NCBI GenBank assembly: GCA_019748335.1
Contig: JAIEPP010000617.1
Coordinates: 1 to 53,231, forward strand
DNA: 53,231 nt
Direction of reading: 5' to 3'
DNA from: Xanthobacteraceae bacterium
GTDB lineage: Bacteria; Pseudomonadota; Alphaproteobacteria; Rhizobiales; Xanthobacteraceae
Of this stretch, positions 1 through 8,500 are shown piece after piece (position 1 is the first letter of the stretch; each line of letters begins with the position of its first letter). Under the pieces are notes generated by a model. That model was not told where the DNA came from and did no database searches. It saw nothing but the letters and a program-made list of their open reading frames with translations. The position numbers and the translations under genes were made by a program.

Positions 1-1041
1 CCCTATGGGAATTTCGCCGCCGAGCAGCAGGCGCGCACCCATCTTCAGGCTTTGCTGCACTTGATGATGCAATTCGTCCCGCAGATCCCTGCGCGCCATC
101 GGGCCAAGGTCGACGCCCTCCTCGGTCGGATCGCCCATCCGGCGCTTCTGCATCGCGGCGACGAATGCCGTCTCGAACGCCTCGCGCACGGCATCGACCA
201 CGATGAAGCGTTTGGCGGCGATGCAGCTCTGCCCGTTATTCACCAGCCGACCCGCTGCGCAGGTCTCGGCGGTCTTTACAATATCGGCATCCTCCAGAAC
301 GACATAGGCATCGCTGCCGCCGAGTTCGAGCACGCATTTTTTGAGGACGGCGCCCGCCTTCTCGGCGACTGACTTGCCGGCGCGAACGCTGCCGGTGAGG
401 GTAATGGCCGCAATCGATGGATGCTTGATCACATCGGCGATCAGCGGCACGTCGATCGCAAGGTTCCGGAAGAGATCGGGCGGGAAGCCGGCTTGCCGGA
501 AGACGTCTTCGATCGCCGTGGCGCATTGTGGCACGTTGGCCGCGTGTTTCAGCACGCAGGCATTGCCCGCCATCAGCCCTGGCGAGGCAAAACGGAACAC
601 CTGCCAGAGTGGAAAATTCCAGGGCATGATCGCGAGCACGACGCCAAGCGGGTTGAAGGCGACGAACGCCTCGCCATCGGGACCCATGTCGACAGGCTTC
701 CGGCTTAAAAAGGCCTCGGCGTGATCGGCATAGTAGTCGCAGCCGACCGCGCATTTTTCGACCTCGTCCCGGCCATCCTTCAAGGTCTTGCCCATCTCGA
801 TGGTCATCAGCCGTGCAAGCTCGTCCGATTTGGCCCGAAGGACCTCCGCCGCCTTCTTCATCAGCGCGGCCCTTTCGGCAAAGGAGACGCGGCGAAAGGA
901 TAGATAGGCTTTATGAGCGGCGGCAATCGCCTTTTCGGCCTCGCTCCAGGGCATGGCGGGAATATCGGCGACCGTCGCGCCGGTCGCCGGATTGATCACG
1001 GGAAAATGGCTCTTGATGACTTCAGGTGCGCTGTCCGACAT
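1..1041 (-). CDS. sad: NAD(P)-dependent aldehyde / succinate-semialdehyde dehydrogenase, 3' part outside window
   Basis: Oxidises an aldehyde, probably succinate semialdehyde, to the acid with NAD(P)+ in the cytosol. The first 347 codons are present and the frame is open to the window edge, so about 110 residues are missing. Visible are the cofactor-binding stretch around MPWNFPLWQV, the general base Glu239 in CVLELGG and the catalytic Cys273 in NNGQSCIAAKR, 34 residues apart as in the ALDH superfamily. The ELGGSDA and GPMARRDLRDELHHQV stretches resemble the E. coli Sad/YneI branch more than GabD. ATG at 1041 is the first good start. Substrate assignment is by family resemblance only. Confidence 0.9.
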   Translation of the reverse strand, partial: MSDSAPEVIKSHFPVINPATGATVADIPAMPWSEAEKAIAAAHKAYLSFRRVSFAERAALMKKAAEVLRAKSDELARLMTIEMGKTLKDGRDEVEKCAVGCDYYADHAEAFLSRKPVDMGPDGEAFVAFNPLGVVLAIMPWNFPLWQVFRFASPGLMAGNACVLKHAANVPQCATAIEDVFRQAGFPPDLFRNLAIDVPLIADVIKHPSIAAITLTGSVRAGKSVAEKAGAVLKKCVLELGGSDAYVVLEDADIVKTAETCAAGRLVNNGQSCIAAKRFIVVDAVREAFETAFVAAMQKRRMGDPTEEGVDLGPMARRDLRDELHHQVQQSLKMGARLLLGGEIPIG

Positions 1042-1220
1042 GGCAGAGGTCTCCTTCAAGGCGTTTGGGGTGGCGGGCGACAGGCAAATGCCTCTGCAGC
1101 GCATCAACGTCAGCGTTGGATCAAGAACGCACAGCTGTTGAGAATTGAACGGACGGCGATGGAATTGGTTCAATCGCGACGTGTGAAATCAGGTTGGTGA
1201 TATGCGCCGCATTTCGACGT

Positions 1221-1589
1221 CTAAAGGGCGTTCCGCGGCCAGATGGATTTGAGGTAGAACAGCTTCGCATAGTGATGTTGCCGACCGACCAGATCAGTTC
1301 CCCCGTGAGGCGTTTCCATCTGGCCGACAAACGGTGAAGCGATCTCCTTCTTCGGCATTTTCGAGACATCGTATCGGCTTTGCATCTCGGTCCAGAACCC
1401 CGGCGTCATGTCGAAAAACTCTCCGAGCTTTTCGGCCATTTCTGGCGTCATCGGTCCCTGACCGTTCAGAACATAGTGGAGATCGATCTCCGGCAGCCCG
1501 AGCTTTGCAGCCAGTGCGTCTGGCGTCAGTCCCAAAGGAGCCATGAGGCGGTCCTTGAGAAAGACGCCTGGATGAGTGATGAGATCCAT
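1221..1589 (-). CDS. higA: HigA-type XRE antitoxin/regulator
   Basis: A 122-aa protein opening with MDLITHPGVFLKDRLMAPLG, the signature of HigA-family antitoxins (HPGE/VxLxxxL, then an XRE helix-turn-helix ending FFDMTPGFWTEMQSRYD). HigA proteins bind DNA and neutralise the RelE-like mRNase HigB. The chosen ATG at 1589 follows an AGGG-type ribosome site; a 20-residue in-frame extension to 1649 is low-complexity and unlikely. The C-terminal 30 residues are longer than in a minimal HigA. No HigB reading frame is found on either side, so it may be an orphan regulator. A second HigA-like gene lies upstream on the same strand. Confidence 0.75.
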   Translation of the reverse strand: MDLITHPGVFLKDRLMAPLGLTPDALAAKLGLPEIDLHYVLNGQGPMTPEMAEKLGEFFDMTPGFWTEMQSRYDVSKMPKKEIASPFVGQMETPHGGTDLVGRQHHYAKLFYLKSIWPRNAL

Positions 1590-1675
1590 AGAATTACCCT
1601 GAAGATCATGTTGTGACCGCGTGCTTGCTAAGAGACTGCGGCCTCCCATTTTTATATTTCGCCCGACCCGACGGG

Positions 1676-1695
1676 TAGGTTCGGAAACTACCTAG
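1676..1695. promoter_or_regulatory. Conserved 20-bp motif upstream of higA
   Basis: TAGGTTCGGAAACTACCTAG, an imperfect inverted repeat (TAGGT/ACCTA ends), about 86 bp upstream of the higA start. A 17/20 match occurs at 2915-2934 upstream of the phasin gene. Two copies in 1.3 kb, both ahead of minus-strand genes, suggest a binding site for a common regulator. The regulator is unknown. Confidence 0.4.
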
Positions 1696-1888
1696 CTGCA
1701 TTGCTGACCGGCGAGCAGTAACTGCAGCGCGGCAAAGCCGGCCTGGCGCACGCTAGAGTGATCGACCGCCTAGAAACAGGCTCGGCAATCGCTCAAATCC
1801 ACCCCTCGGATGTCAGCCGACGCCCTGTAACGTACGCCAAGCACTGTTCGCCATGATTGATCTCACGTTGCGGAGCGATTTGCATTCA

Positions 1889-2176
1889 TCAGACCGTTTC
1901 GGCGGTATTGTCGTACTCGAAGACATGAGTTTGGTTTTGGACGGCGTATTGCTCAAAGTTATTCTGCATCTGGATCCAAAACTCGGAGGTCATGTCGAAT
2001 CTGGCCCCGAGCTTTAAGGCGAGGTCCGCGTCCATAGCCCGCCGACGATCCAGAAGCGCAACCATGAGGGCGAAGGGATAATTGAGGTCCAGCGCCAGCG
2101 CCATCACGCTCAATCCCAGCGGTGTCATTATTTCGACGAGGATGTATTCACCCGGGTGTCGCGGAGGCGATGGCAT
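1889..2176 (-). CDS. HigA-like XRE protein (second copy)
   Basis: A 95-aa protein with the HigA opening HPGEYILVEIMTPLGLSVMALALDL and the end of the fold in LGARFDMTSEFWIQMQNNFEQY. It aligns along its length with the HigA-type protein at 1221-1589, but the residues between the two helices (NYPFALMVALLDRRRAMD) are atypical. ATG at 2176 has TTAGG upstream at suitable spacing. No toxin gene adjoins it. It could be a decaying or re-purposed antitoxin. The 213 bases between this start and the phasin end contain nothing recognisable. Confidence 0.65.
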   Translation of the reverse strand: MPSPPRHPGEYILVEIMTPLGLSVMALALDLNYPFALMVALLDRRRAMDADLALKLGARFDMTSEFWIQMQNNFEQYAVQNQTHVFEYDNTAETV

Positions 2177-2338
2177 GACAAACCTAATATTAAAAACTTA
2201 AAGCCTGCATCCCGCTATGTTTCCAACGATGTGTCGGGTCATGATCTCGCGGGACTAGCCATTACTTTGGGGCGAAAAGCGGGCGATTCCCTAAAGTTAG
2301 TCCGCTTCGCGACGTTGGCAACAATCGGTCGATCAGCG

Positions 2339-2686
2339 TCAGGCGGCTTTATGCTTTGCAGTTTCCATGACGGGAACAACGTGGGTGCTGAGGGGCACCA
2401 TGCAGTCATGAGTCAGCTTATTGGTTGCCTCTGAAATCTGGTTTGTGTCGGAAACGGCTTTCTCGACCGACTTCTGCACGTGGTGCGTCTGGATATCGAA
2501 TGCTTCCTGTGGCGTTTTTACGCTGCTGAGAGCTTTCATCATGGCCATATTCGCCTCGAGCTGGGCGTTGGCCATCGTCGAAAAGGTTTTTGAGATATCC
2601 TGAAATCCTGCCGCCCAGATCTGGCTGGACCTCATCATCGCGTCGAGTTTCTGTGAAATCGAACTCATCATGGGTTCGGATGCCAT
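2339..2686 (-). CDS. Phasin-family protein
   Basis: A 115-aa amphipathic helical protein of the Phasin_2 type. Phasins coat polyhydroxyalkanoate granules; several members act as general stress or chaperone-like proteins. Visible features are a helical N-terminal half rich in Met, Ala, Gln and Ser (SQIWAAGFQDISKTFSTMANAQLEAN) and the MKALSSVKTPQEAFDIQTHHVQKSVEKAV segment typical of the family. ATG at 2686 is preceded by GGAGA at 8 bases. No PHA synthase or depolymerase is in the window, so granule binding is inferred from family only. Confidence 0.8.
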   Translation of the reverse strand: MASEPMMSSISQKLDAMMRSSQIWAAGFQDISKTFSTMANAQLEANMAMMKALSSVKTPQEAFDIQTHHVQKSVEKAVSDTNQISEATNKLTHDCMVPLSTHVVPVMETAKHKAA

Positions 2687-2914
2687 CTGGTCATCTCCAA
2701 TAAAATGTTGGTATGTGATTGATCTGACTGCGATGAGGGCGGATGCCGGTTGGAACGGCCAAATCCCATCATCTCGATGCAGAAATTTCGATTTTGAGGA
2801 ACGCTGTTGGACCGTCGTGATCTGGTTTTTTCAAAAGACGACCAGCTTCAAGACGATCACCTGGTACACGTTTCATCCCTGTGGATTCGATACCGCGCTT
2901 CTGCCCTTATCCGA

Positions 2915-2934
2915 TAGGCTCGGAAAACACCTAG
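2915..2934. promoter_or_regulatory. Second copy of the TAGG...CCTAG motif
   Basis: TAGGCTCGGAAAACACCTAG matches 17 of 20 positions with the motif at 1676-1695 in the same orientation. It lies about 230 bp upstream of the phasin start. The bases between 2687 and 3094 hold no other recognisable feature. Confidence 0.35.
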
Positions 2935-3094
2935 TTGGGAAGTGAAAGCTCAGCAGGGATCGGCCGGGCGAGTAGCGCATCATTTTTCAAGCCGCGTTCA
3001 TGCCGTGATTGTCGAACGCGGGGGCAACTATACGGACAGGAGCGCCTGTCCGGCGGAGATTGTAGGGACCTCCGCCTTGCGTCCCGGGTCGCGG

Positions 3095-3361
3095 TCACTC
3101 TGACGGTTCCTCTGTCCTCAGACGTACGGCGACTCCCTGTTCGAGGACGACGCCGTTGACAGTGGTGCCATTAGACAGAAATTCGATGCCCGCACCCGTA
3201 AGGGCGGTGACGATGGCCAGTTTCTGCCGGGGCCTTATCGTCTCGCCCATCTCGAACCGCTTCACGGTCATGATGGCAACCTGCGCGGCGATCGAGAGTT
3301 GCTCTTGGGTCCAGGTCAGCAATTGCCTGGCAGCGCGCGTCTGTTCGGGAGTCGGATCCAT
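3095..3361 (-). CDS. Small XRE-family transcriptional regulator
   Basis: An 88-aa protein with an XRE helix-turn-helix in the first 65 residues (TRAARQLLTWTQEQLSIAAQVAIMTVKRFEMGETIRPRQ), followed by a short strand-rich tail (GIEFLSNGTTVNGVVLEQGVAVRLR). It is clearly homologous along its whole length to the regulator at 21111-21362, sharing the RAAR.LL.WTQ, MTVKR.E.G and GI.F...GT blocks. This tail type is common in short alphaproteobacterial XRE regulators. It is not adjacent to the operator-bearing gene at 5338-6033, but its paralogue lies directly upstream of that gene's own paralogue. Confidence 0.8.
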   Translation of the reverse strand: MDPTPEQTRAARQLLTWTQEQLSIAAQVAIMTVKRFEMGETIRPRQKLAIVTALTGAGIEFLSNGTTVNGVVLEQGVAVRLRTEEPSE

Positions 3362-3627
3362 GCCTCACCATAGGCGAGAGACCGCCAAAGGCTAACAGAC
3401 TTCGTCAAATCAGCTGTGATGAGCCCGATACATCGTCGAAACGGCATCCTGTAGAATGCAGTCCGGCTGCGTCGGCTATCGCCGAGGTTCCCGCCGAGGC
3501 CGAAAACATCGAATCTCCCGGGAACGCGCTGAATGAACAGAAGATCTCGACCGGATCCTCGACGATAGGCGCGAGTGTCGCAAATTCGCACGGATCGGAT
3601 AGGATGGCTCGAACAGGGAGAGCCAGC

Positions 3628-4110
3628 ATGAGCGTCGCATTCGTGAGGGAGGAGAGCGCCGAGGCCGCTTCGGAACTGCCGGTCCGCGATCGGCCGATCT
3701 CACCCCACCCCAACCTCGTGACGCCAGACGGTTTCGCGGGCTTGACGAGGTCGATGGAGGAGGCCCAGGCCGCCCATGAAGCGGCACTCGCTATCGAGGA
3801 CGCGAACGAACGTCGACGGGCCGCAGAGCCGGCCCTTCGAGACATGTCGTACTTCTCACAACGGCTGGCATCGGCCCAGATCATTCCAAGGGCTTCGGCA
3901 AGGGGCACAGTTGCCTTCGGCAACACAGTCTCCTTCAGCAGAGACGACGGCCGGCGACAGGTCTTCAAAATCGTCGGTGAGGACGAGGCAGACCCCGCAA
4001 AAGGCAGCATCGCCTTCATCTCGCCAGTCGCGAGGGCGCTCATGGGCAAATCAGTCGGAGACACGGTCACACTCGGCAGCCATGAACTCGAGATCCTGGC
4101 GATTGCCTGA
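3628..4110 (+). CDS. GreA/GreB-fold transcription elongation factor family protein
   Basis: A 160-aa protein. Residues about 40-85 form a helical segment (TRSMEEAQAAHEAALAIEDANERRRAAEP), and the C-terminus is a Gre/Rnk-type domain (GNTVSFSRDDGRRQVFKIVGEDEADPAKGSIAFISPVARALMGKSVGDTV). Such proteins bind RNA polymerase through this domain; the helical part is shorter than in true GreA, so transcript-cleavage activity is uncertain. The start at 3628 is preceded by AGGGAGAG; an in-frame ATG at 3604 adds eight residues and lacks a better ribosome site. SPHPNLVT near the N-terminus is typical of this alphaproteobacterial subfamily. Confidence 0.8.
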   Translation: MSVAFVREESAEAASELPVRDRPISPHPNLVTPDGFAGLTRSMEEAQAAHEAALAIEDANERRRAAEPALRDMSYFSQRLASAQIIPRASARGTVAFGNTVSFSRDDGRRQVFKIVGEDEADPAKGSIAFISPVARALMGKSVGDTVTLGSHELEILAIA

Positions 4111-4686
4111 TGCCCGCCGGCCAGAACGCAATCCGTGCGGTGAAGCTCGAGCATAGCGGTCAGTCAAGCGAAATGCATCAGCGGTCCTCCGTATCCTTTC
4201 TGCATGTTCAACATTCGGACAGGGGAGCGGCGACGGTCGACGTGGCGACAAGCCTAAAGCGCGAGTCCGACAAGATCGAGCGCCTCGGTGAGATTTACAG
4301 CTCTGCCGGCTGCTACACCGGTGTTCGCGGCTTCCGGAAGATGGCGCCCGACGCGGCCTAAGCCTGCGCCGCACCGATGAGGCTTGCCGCGCAGGCTCAG
4401 ATAGCATCTTACGCGTCCAGCGGACCAACCCGTTTGTCAGCTCCATGTAAACGAATGCCGAGGCGGCTCAAAGGCCGCTGTACCCCAGCCGGTCAGACCG
4501 GGGCAGACAGATTGGCACCGTGCCTAAGCCCTGAGACTGCCGGATTCTCATTGTCCGCAGGAACCGAGCTGCTTCTACCTGTTTCCCAATAGCCAATAAC
4601 CTTTTGCTCTTTCGATAAGAACACCCCCGGGAAAGAGGAGACCTTGACAGGATCGGGTTCACGCGACGCATCAGGGATAAATTAGC
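4111..4686. other. Intergenic stretch, no supported gene
   Basis: A plus-strand frame at 4110-4361 (83 aa) starts in a TGATG overlap with the Gre-type gene, but its sequence matches nothing I recognise and has no clear domain, so it is not called. The rest shows no RNA gene or repeat. An A/G-rich stretch and AGGGATAA-like bases just before 4687 probably belong to the leader of the next gene. Confidence 0.3.
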
Positions 4687-5223
4687 ATGGCCGCTTCACT
4701 AATTCTGGTCCTTCGGGACACGCCGGTTCGGGGCAAATCGCTGATCGGCGCCTACTTCAAGACACATCGAGTGGCGTATGTCAGCTGCCGCAGCATGCTC
4801 GATCTCGCGATCAAGAAAAAGACCGGGGGCATTGACCGCGCCACCCGGCTTCAAGTCGAAGACCTCGACGAGGCACAAGCGTATTTCCTATTTTGCCGTT
4901 TGAAGTCGGGCGACGTCAACCAGGATGTGCTCGTCGACGGGAACGCGCTGCTCGAAGAAAGTTTTGCGTCCCAGTGCCACGTGCTGGATAAGATGGCGCC
5001 TGACGGAATCGTCCTCGTATTGGATCGACCGAAATCCGGGAGAAAAAACTTCCAATCCTCGGATCAGTTAAGGGCCGTAGGTTTGGTTTTGGAGTATCTC
5101 GGCCGCGTCGTTGTCCCCTACAAATTTGTCTTTCGGCACGATCGCGAAGACTTCGCGAAGAAGATCGACGAGATCCTTGCCCTACGTGGAGCAACGTCGG
5201 CAGATCCCGAACCGAACCTCTGA
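4687..5223 (+). CDS. Adenylate-kinase-like protein with degenerate P-loop
   Basis: A 178-aa protein whose layout follows adenylate kinases: an N-terminal beta strand plus loop (LILVLRDTPVRGKSLIGAYF), the segment VAYVSCRSMLDLAI where adenylate kinases have HISTGDMLR, a helix (DLDEAQAYFLFCRLKSGDV), then DVLVDGNALLEESF and GIVLVLDRPKSGRK in place of the FILDGFPRT and nucleotide-base strands. The Walker A motif has Asp at the first Gly position (DTPVRGKS), the LID region is reduced and the Arg of DGFPR is gone. Nucleotide binding may persist but normal catalysis looks doubtful. The function is not known. It stands alone between convergent and unrelated neighbours. Confidence 0.6.
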   Translation: MAASLILVLRDTPVRGKSLIGAYFKTHRVAYVSCRSMLDLAIKKKTGGIDRATRLQVEDLDEAQAYFLFCRLKSGDVNQDVLVDGNALLEESFASQCHVLDKMAPDGIVLVLDRPKSGRKNFQSSDQLRAVGLVLEYLGRVVVPYKFVFRHDREDFAKKIDEILALRGATSADPEPNL

Positions 5224-5337
5224 GAGCTTTGCGACCCGCCGCGTTTTCGCGGCGGACCGATGGTGGGCCGCGGCACCTGTTGGCGACGCGGCCGGCGGTC
5301 GACGTCGGCAGACGTGGAGACGAGGCGGACCGCAAGG

Positions 5338-6033
5338 TCAGAACTCCCCGAAGATGGTTTCGATGGCGGTGAGGATCTCGGTCCTCGCAGTCACGGGATC
5401 GAGCGCGTAGATCTGCCTTGCATTCTCATACACGGGGTACTCGTCCGTTCCGCTCCTGGTGAACCTCGGCGTGGCCACGAGCGGCTTGCCCTGCGCAAAT
5501 TGCCAGCCGATGACCCGGGGACGCCGGGCGGCCATCTCCCATTCGAACGGCGTCAACACCTCGAGGAGACGCTCCTCGAAATGCGCCCTCGTCATCCCCA
5601 ACGGCAAGCTCGCCCGCACGATGCCGGCGTCTGTCCCGGCGGCGGCGGGTCTGTCGTCTCCCGCGCCAAGCGGGACGGTCCGGTAGTCGTCGAACCCGCG
5701 TTCGACATCGTAGGGATCGAATGCCTCGGGCACCCAGACTGCATGGTCGCCGTACCGGCGCCGATTGAGGTCCGCCACGAACGTGTCCGGGTCATCGGCG
5801 ACCCCGATCACGAGGAGATGGTCCCAAGCATTGGCCAGCTGGTTCAATCCGCTCGAGGTCGCGCCCACGACGCAAACGATGTCCCCGCCGACTTCCCGCA
5901 ACCCAGACGGCGGCGGAGCCGCCGCCAGCCTCAGTGAAAGGTCGATGTGGAGCAAGCCGTCCATGAGGGAGGCGACCGACACCGTGCCGTTGCCGAAGCC
6001 GGCCTCCTCGAAAACCAGGGTCCTCACGTCCAT
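5338..6033 (-). CDS. Unrecognised 231-aa protein (paralogue of 20365-21045)
   Basis: I do not recognise the family. The protein is globular, with no signal peptide or membrane segment. It aligns with the 226-aa protein at 20365-21045 through the SGLNQLANAWD, VIGVADDPDTFVADLNRRRYG, AFDPYDVERGFDDY and PFEWEMAARRP blocks and the C-terminal Y(E/A)NARQIYALD. The chosen ATG at 6033 follows GGAGAG at 5 bases; an upstream TTG at 6057 would lie inside the operator at 6052-6075. The operator 19 bp upstream is shared with the paralogue, which sits behind an XRE regulator gene, so regulation by a small XRE repressor is likely. Confidence 0.75.
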   Translation of the reverse strand: MDVRTLVFEEAGFGNGTVSVASLMDGLLHIDLSLRLAAAPPPSGLREVGGDIVCVVGATSSGLNQLANAWDHLLVIGVADDPDTFVADLNRRRYGDHAVWVPEAFDPYDVERGFDDYRTVPLGAGDDRPAAAGTDAGIVRASLPLGMTRAHFEERLLEVLTPFEWEMAARRPRVIGWQFAQGKPLVATPRFTRSGTDEYPVYENARQIYALDPVTARTEILTAIETIFGEF

Positions 6034-6051
6034 TTCAACTCTCCAATTAAG

Positions 6052-6075
6052 TACCAATTGGTATAATATATACCA
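6052..6075. promoter_or_regulatory. Palindromic operator, TGGTA-N7-TACCA type
   Basis: Bases 6059-6075 form a perfect inverted repeat, TGGTATA-ATA-TATACCA. It overlaps a 12-bp perfect palindrome, TACCAATTGGTA, at 6052-6063, giving three half-sites. On the minus strand it contains -10-like TATATT bases about 30 bp before the ATG at 6033. The same TGGTA-N7-TACCA layout occurs at 21067-21083 at nearly the same distance from the paralogous gene. Confidence 0.7.
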
Positions 6076-6245
6076 TCATGAACTTGCTGGCAAGGGCTTA
6101 GTTTGCCGGGCATGTCCCGAGCTGCCGGCGCGGCCAAATCGGAACGGCGTCGCATCCCTGCTGCTGGCCGGAACGCATTGCCCGCTGGCTTCATGAGCTC
6201 TAAGGTTCGCGAGCCGCCCCGCCATAGATCGACTGCAGTCACAGA

Positions 6246-7733
6246 ATGAGTGCAATGCCCCCCGAGGACAGCCCGCGCCGCAAAGCTCGGATCAACGCCC
6301 GATCTGCTGACCCTGACGCAGCCGGCCGGCGGGCCGTCGTCTATGATCCCGGCCCCGACCCTGTCGACCCCTACACGGGTGCTCTGTTGACGGCGATGGC
6401 CGGCATCGTGGTTGACATCGTCTATATCAAGGACCGCGCCGGCATCTTCCGTTTTGCCAACGACGCTTGTCTGGCGGCCCTTGGTCGCGAGAGCGACGAG
6501 GTGATCGGGCACACCAACCGGTCATGGATCGCCGACGAGGCGGAGGCCGCAGAGATCGACGCCGTCGATCGACACATCATGGAGACCGGCGAGACGATCA
6601 TCAGCGAGGAGACCCTGTGCAGAGGCGGGAAGACGCTGGTCCTGCGCTCGACGAAATCCCCCGTCCGCGAGGCCGATGGCTCGATCGCGGGTGTGATGAT
6701 CGTATCCCACGACATAACCACCGAGGCGATCGCCCTGAGACGCCTTCGCGACAGCGAGGCACGGTTCAAAGCGGCGGTCGAAGCCGTCGAGGGCATCATG
6801 TGGACCAACGACGCGCGAGGGCAAATGCGCGGCCCTCAGCCAGGTTGGGGCGCCCTTACCGGACAGTCCGAGGATGAATACGCCGGATTTGGTTGGTCGA
6901 AGGCCGTGCATCCCGACGACGCGCAGCCGACGATCGAAGCATGGCTCTCTGCGGTCGGGTCGAAACGCCCTTTCGTGTTCGAACATCGCGTCCGAAGGGT
7001 CGACGGCGTCTGGCGGCGCTTCGCCATCAGAGCGATTCCCGTGCTCGACGACGAGGGCGAGATCAGGGAATGGGTCGGTGTCCACACCGACGTGACCGAG
7101 GCCCGGGAGCGCGAGGACCAGATCGGCTTCCTGATGCGCGAGCTGTCACACCGCTCGAAGAACGCGCTCGCGGTTGTCCAGTCTCTCGCCCGCCAAACGG
7201 GCCGGACGTCGCGTGACGTCGACGAGTTCCTGAAGCGTTTCGATGACCGTGTGCGCGGGATGGCGGCGTCTCTCGATCTCCTGGTAGAGCGGGACTGGCA
7301 GGGCGTATCGATCGCGCAACTGCTGAAGTCGCAAATCGGCCATTACCTGGGCGATCACGAGCACCGGCTCGTGGCGGAGGGACCCGATCTGCTCCTCACG
7401 GCCGACGCGACCCAGAACCTCGGCCTGGCACTCCACGAGCTCTCGACCAACGCTGCCAAATACGGCGCCCTCTCCGTCGCCTCAGGACTGGTCAAGATCA
7501 AATGGCGCATTATAGCGGCCGAAGGGGACGAACCGACGCTGTTCGAGATCAAATGGCGGGAGAGCGGCGGCCCTAAGGTCAAGAAACCGGCCCGCAAGGG
7601 CTTCGGTCAGGAAGTCGTCCAGCGGCTCGTCCAAAATGCATTGTCCGGCGAGGTCAAGCTGGCGTTCCACCCAGATGGGGTGAAATGGCGTCTGACGGTG
7701 CCGGCTCGCCAGATCTTATCAAATTTCACATAG
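6246..7733 (+). CDS. PAS-PAS sensor histidine kinase, HWE/HisKA_2 type
   Basis: A 495-aa cytosolic sensor kinase. A disordered N-terminus (1-40) precedes two PAS folds, about 45-160 (VYIKDRAGIFRFANDACLAALGRESDEVIGHTN) and about 168-290 (ending WVGVHTDVTEARERE, a PAC motif). The phosphoacceptor is His302 in MRELSHRSKNALAVVQSLARQT. The ATPase has an N-box at HELSTNAAKYG (Asn402) and a late GFGQEVVQRLV glycine stretch, all typical of HWE kinases. These often sense light or redox and feed the alphaproteobacterial general stress response. No LOV Cys motif (NCRFLQG) is visible, so photosensing is not supported. No response regulator adjoins. Some in-frame substitutions in the second PAS (GQMRGPQPGW) are unusual. 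Confidence 0.88.
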   Translation: MSAMPPEDSPRRKARINARSADPDAAGRRAVVYDPGPDPVDPYTGALLTAMAGIVVDIVYIKDRAGIFRFANDACLAALGRESDEVIGHTNRSWIADEAEAAEIDAVDRHIMETGETIISEETLCRGGKTLVLRSTKSPVREADGSIAGVMIVSHDITTEAIALRRLRDSEARFKAAVEAVEGIMWTNDARGQMRGPQPGWGALTGQSEDEYAGFGWSKAVHPDDAQPTIEAWLSAVGSKRPFVFEHRVRRVDGVWRRFAIRAIPVLDDEGEIREWVGVHTDVTEAREREDQIGFLMRELSHRSKNALAVVQSLARQTGRTSRDVDEFLKRFDDRVRGMAASLDLLVERDWQGVSIAQLLKSQIGHYLGDHEHRLVAEGPDLLLTADATQNLGLALHELSTNAAKYGALSVASGLVKIKWRIIAAEGDEPTLFEIKWRESGGPKVKKPARKGFGQEVVQRLVQNALSGEVKLAFHPDGVKWRLTVPARQILSNFT

Positions 7734-8020
7734 CTGCGATGATCGCCGCAGCCCAAAACGGACCCCTGGAAACAACGATCTCGCGGGTCCGCGCCGGCGG
7801 CAAGGCGGGTGCAGAAGAGACCTTTCCTCCGTATTCCCAAACACGAACCGGAGAGGATCTTGCCGAGTATTTCACGCAGGCCGGCCGGTCGCGTCACACA
7901 AGGTTCAGGCGACCGCGCCACGCTTCGAGGACATCGTCGCCGCCCATATGGCGGACGGCGACACTGCCATCCTGGCGACCGGCCTTGGCCTTGGAGGCCA
8001 AGGGATCGACCGAGCCGTCC

Positions 8021-8269
8021 TCATCGACTGCGGCGTCCGGGCCCGCCTCGACGATCGCGGGAACCGTCAAGGAGACCAGGCGCGCCGGCCTTGGCGCCGT
8101 TGAGGCCTTTGTCTACGTAGGCCCGGTCGGCTTTAGAGCCGAACCGACGGGCAACCTCGGCACAGAGTTCGACCTGCCTTTCCAGAGACGGCCCGTCCGA
8201 ACCGGGGCTGGAAAACCTCGCGTAGGTCGCCACGGAAACAGACGTCTTCTCACGCGAATAATTACTCAT
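8021..8269 (-). pseudogene. Serine recombinase, N-terminal fragment
   Basis: The reading frame begins SNYSREKTSVSVATYARFSS, carrying the catalytic-serine motif YARFSS and the following SLERQVELC, as in large serine recombinases. It runs for about 60 residues to YVDKGLNGAKA, then loses similarity and stops. The core helices, DRLAR motif, recombinase domain and zinc ribbon are missing, so this is a truncated remnant. The 287 bases downstream (7734-8020) hold no intact gene; another minus-strand frame there continues for about 55 residues without recognisable similarity. The tRNA-like element at 8429-8500 lies 160 bases upstream of the start in opposite orientation. Confidence 0.7.
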
Positions 8270-8428
8270 CGCCATACTCCCAACATCAGGATTGTCCGGT
8301 CGCTGTCCATTTTTCCGACCCGACAAGCGCTTTTTAACATGAAAGCTTCAACTCGTGTCAAACGCCAATCAAATCAGTATTTTACGCTATTAACCGAGCG
8401 TGGTTTCCACTGAGATAGCGACGGTAAA

Positions 8429-8500
8429 TGTGCTGTAGTCCAGCGGTAAGGCGGTAGAATTTTGCGTCACCCGGTCGGAGGTTCGAGTCCTGCGCCACAA
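8429..8500 (+). tRNA. Degenerate tRNA-like element 1 (Gln/Lys-like)
   Basis: The stretch TGTAGTCCAGCGGTAAGGC reads as tRNA positions 7 onward with a D-loop like that of tRNA-Gln, and GGAGGTTCGAGTCC is a T-arm. T8 to the T-arm GG is 44 nt, the canonical spacing. The acceptor strands TGTGCTG and CGCCACA pair at six of seven positions. The anticodon arm is poor (ATTTTGC loop, two mismatches in the stem) and one T-stem pair fails, so this is probably a relic or pseudo-tRNA. It sits between the 5' end of a recombinase fragment and the 3' side of the next minus-strand gene. Confidence 0.5.

Noticed and set aside
4051..4446. Minus-strand frame of 131 aa
   Set aside because: Arg/Ser-rich shadow overlapping the end of the Gre-type gene; no domain or ribosome site.
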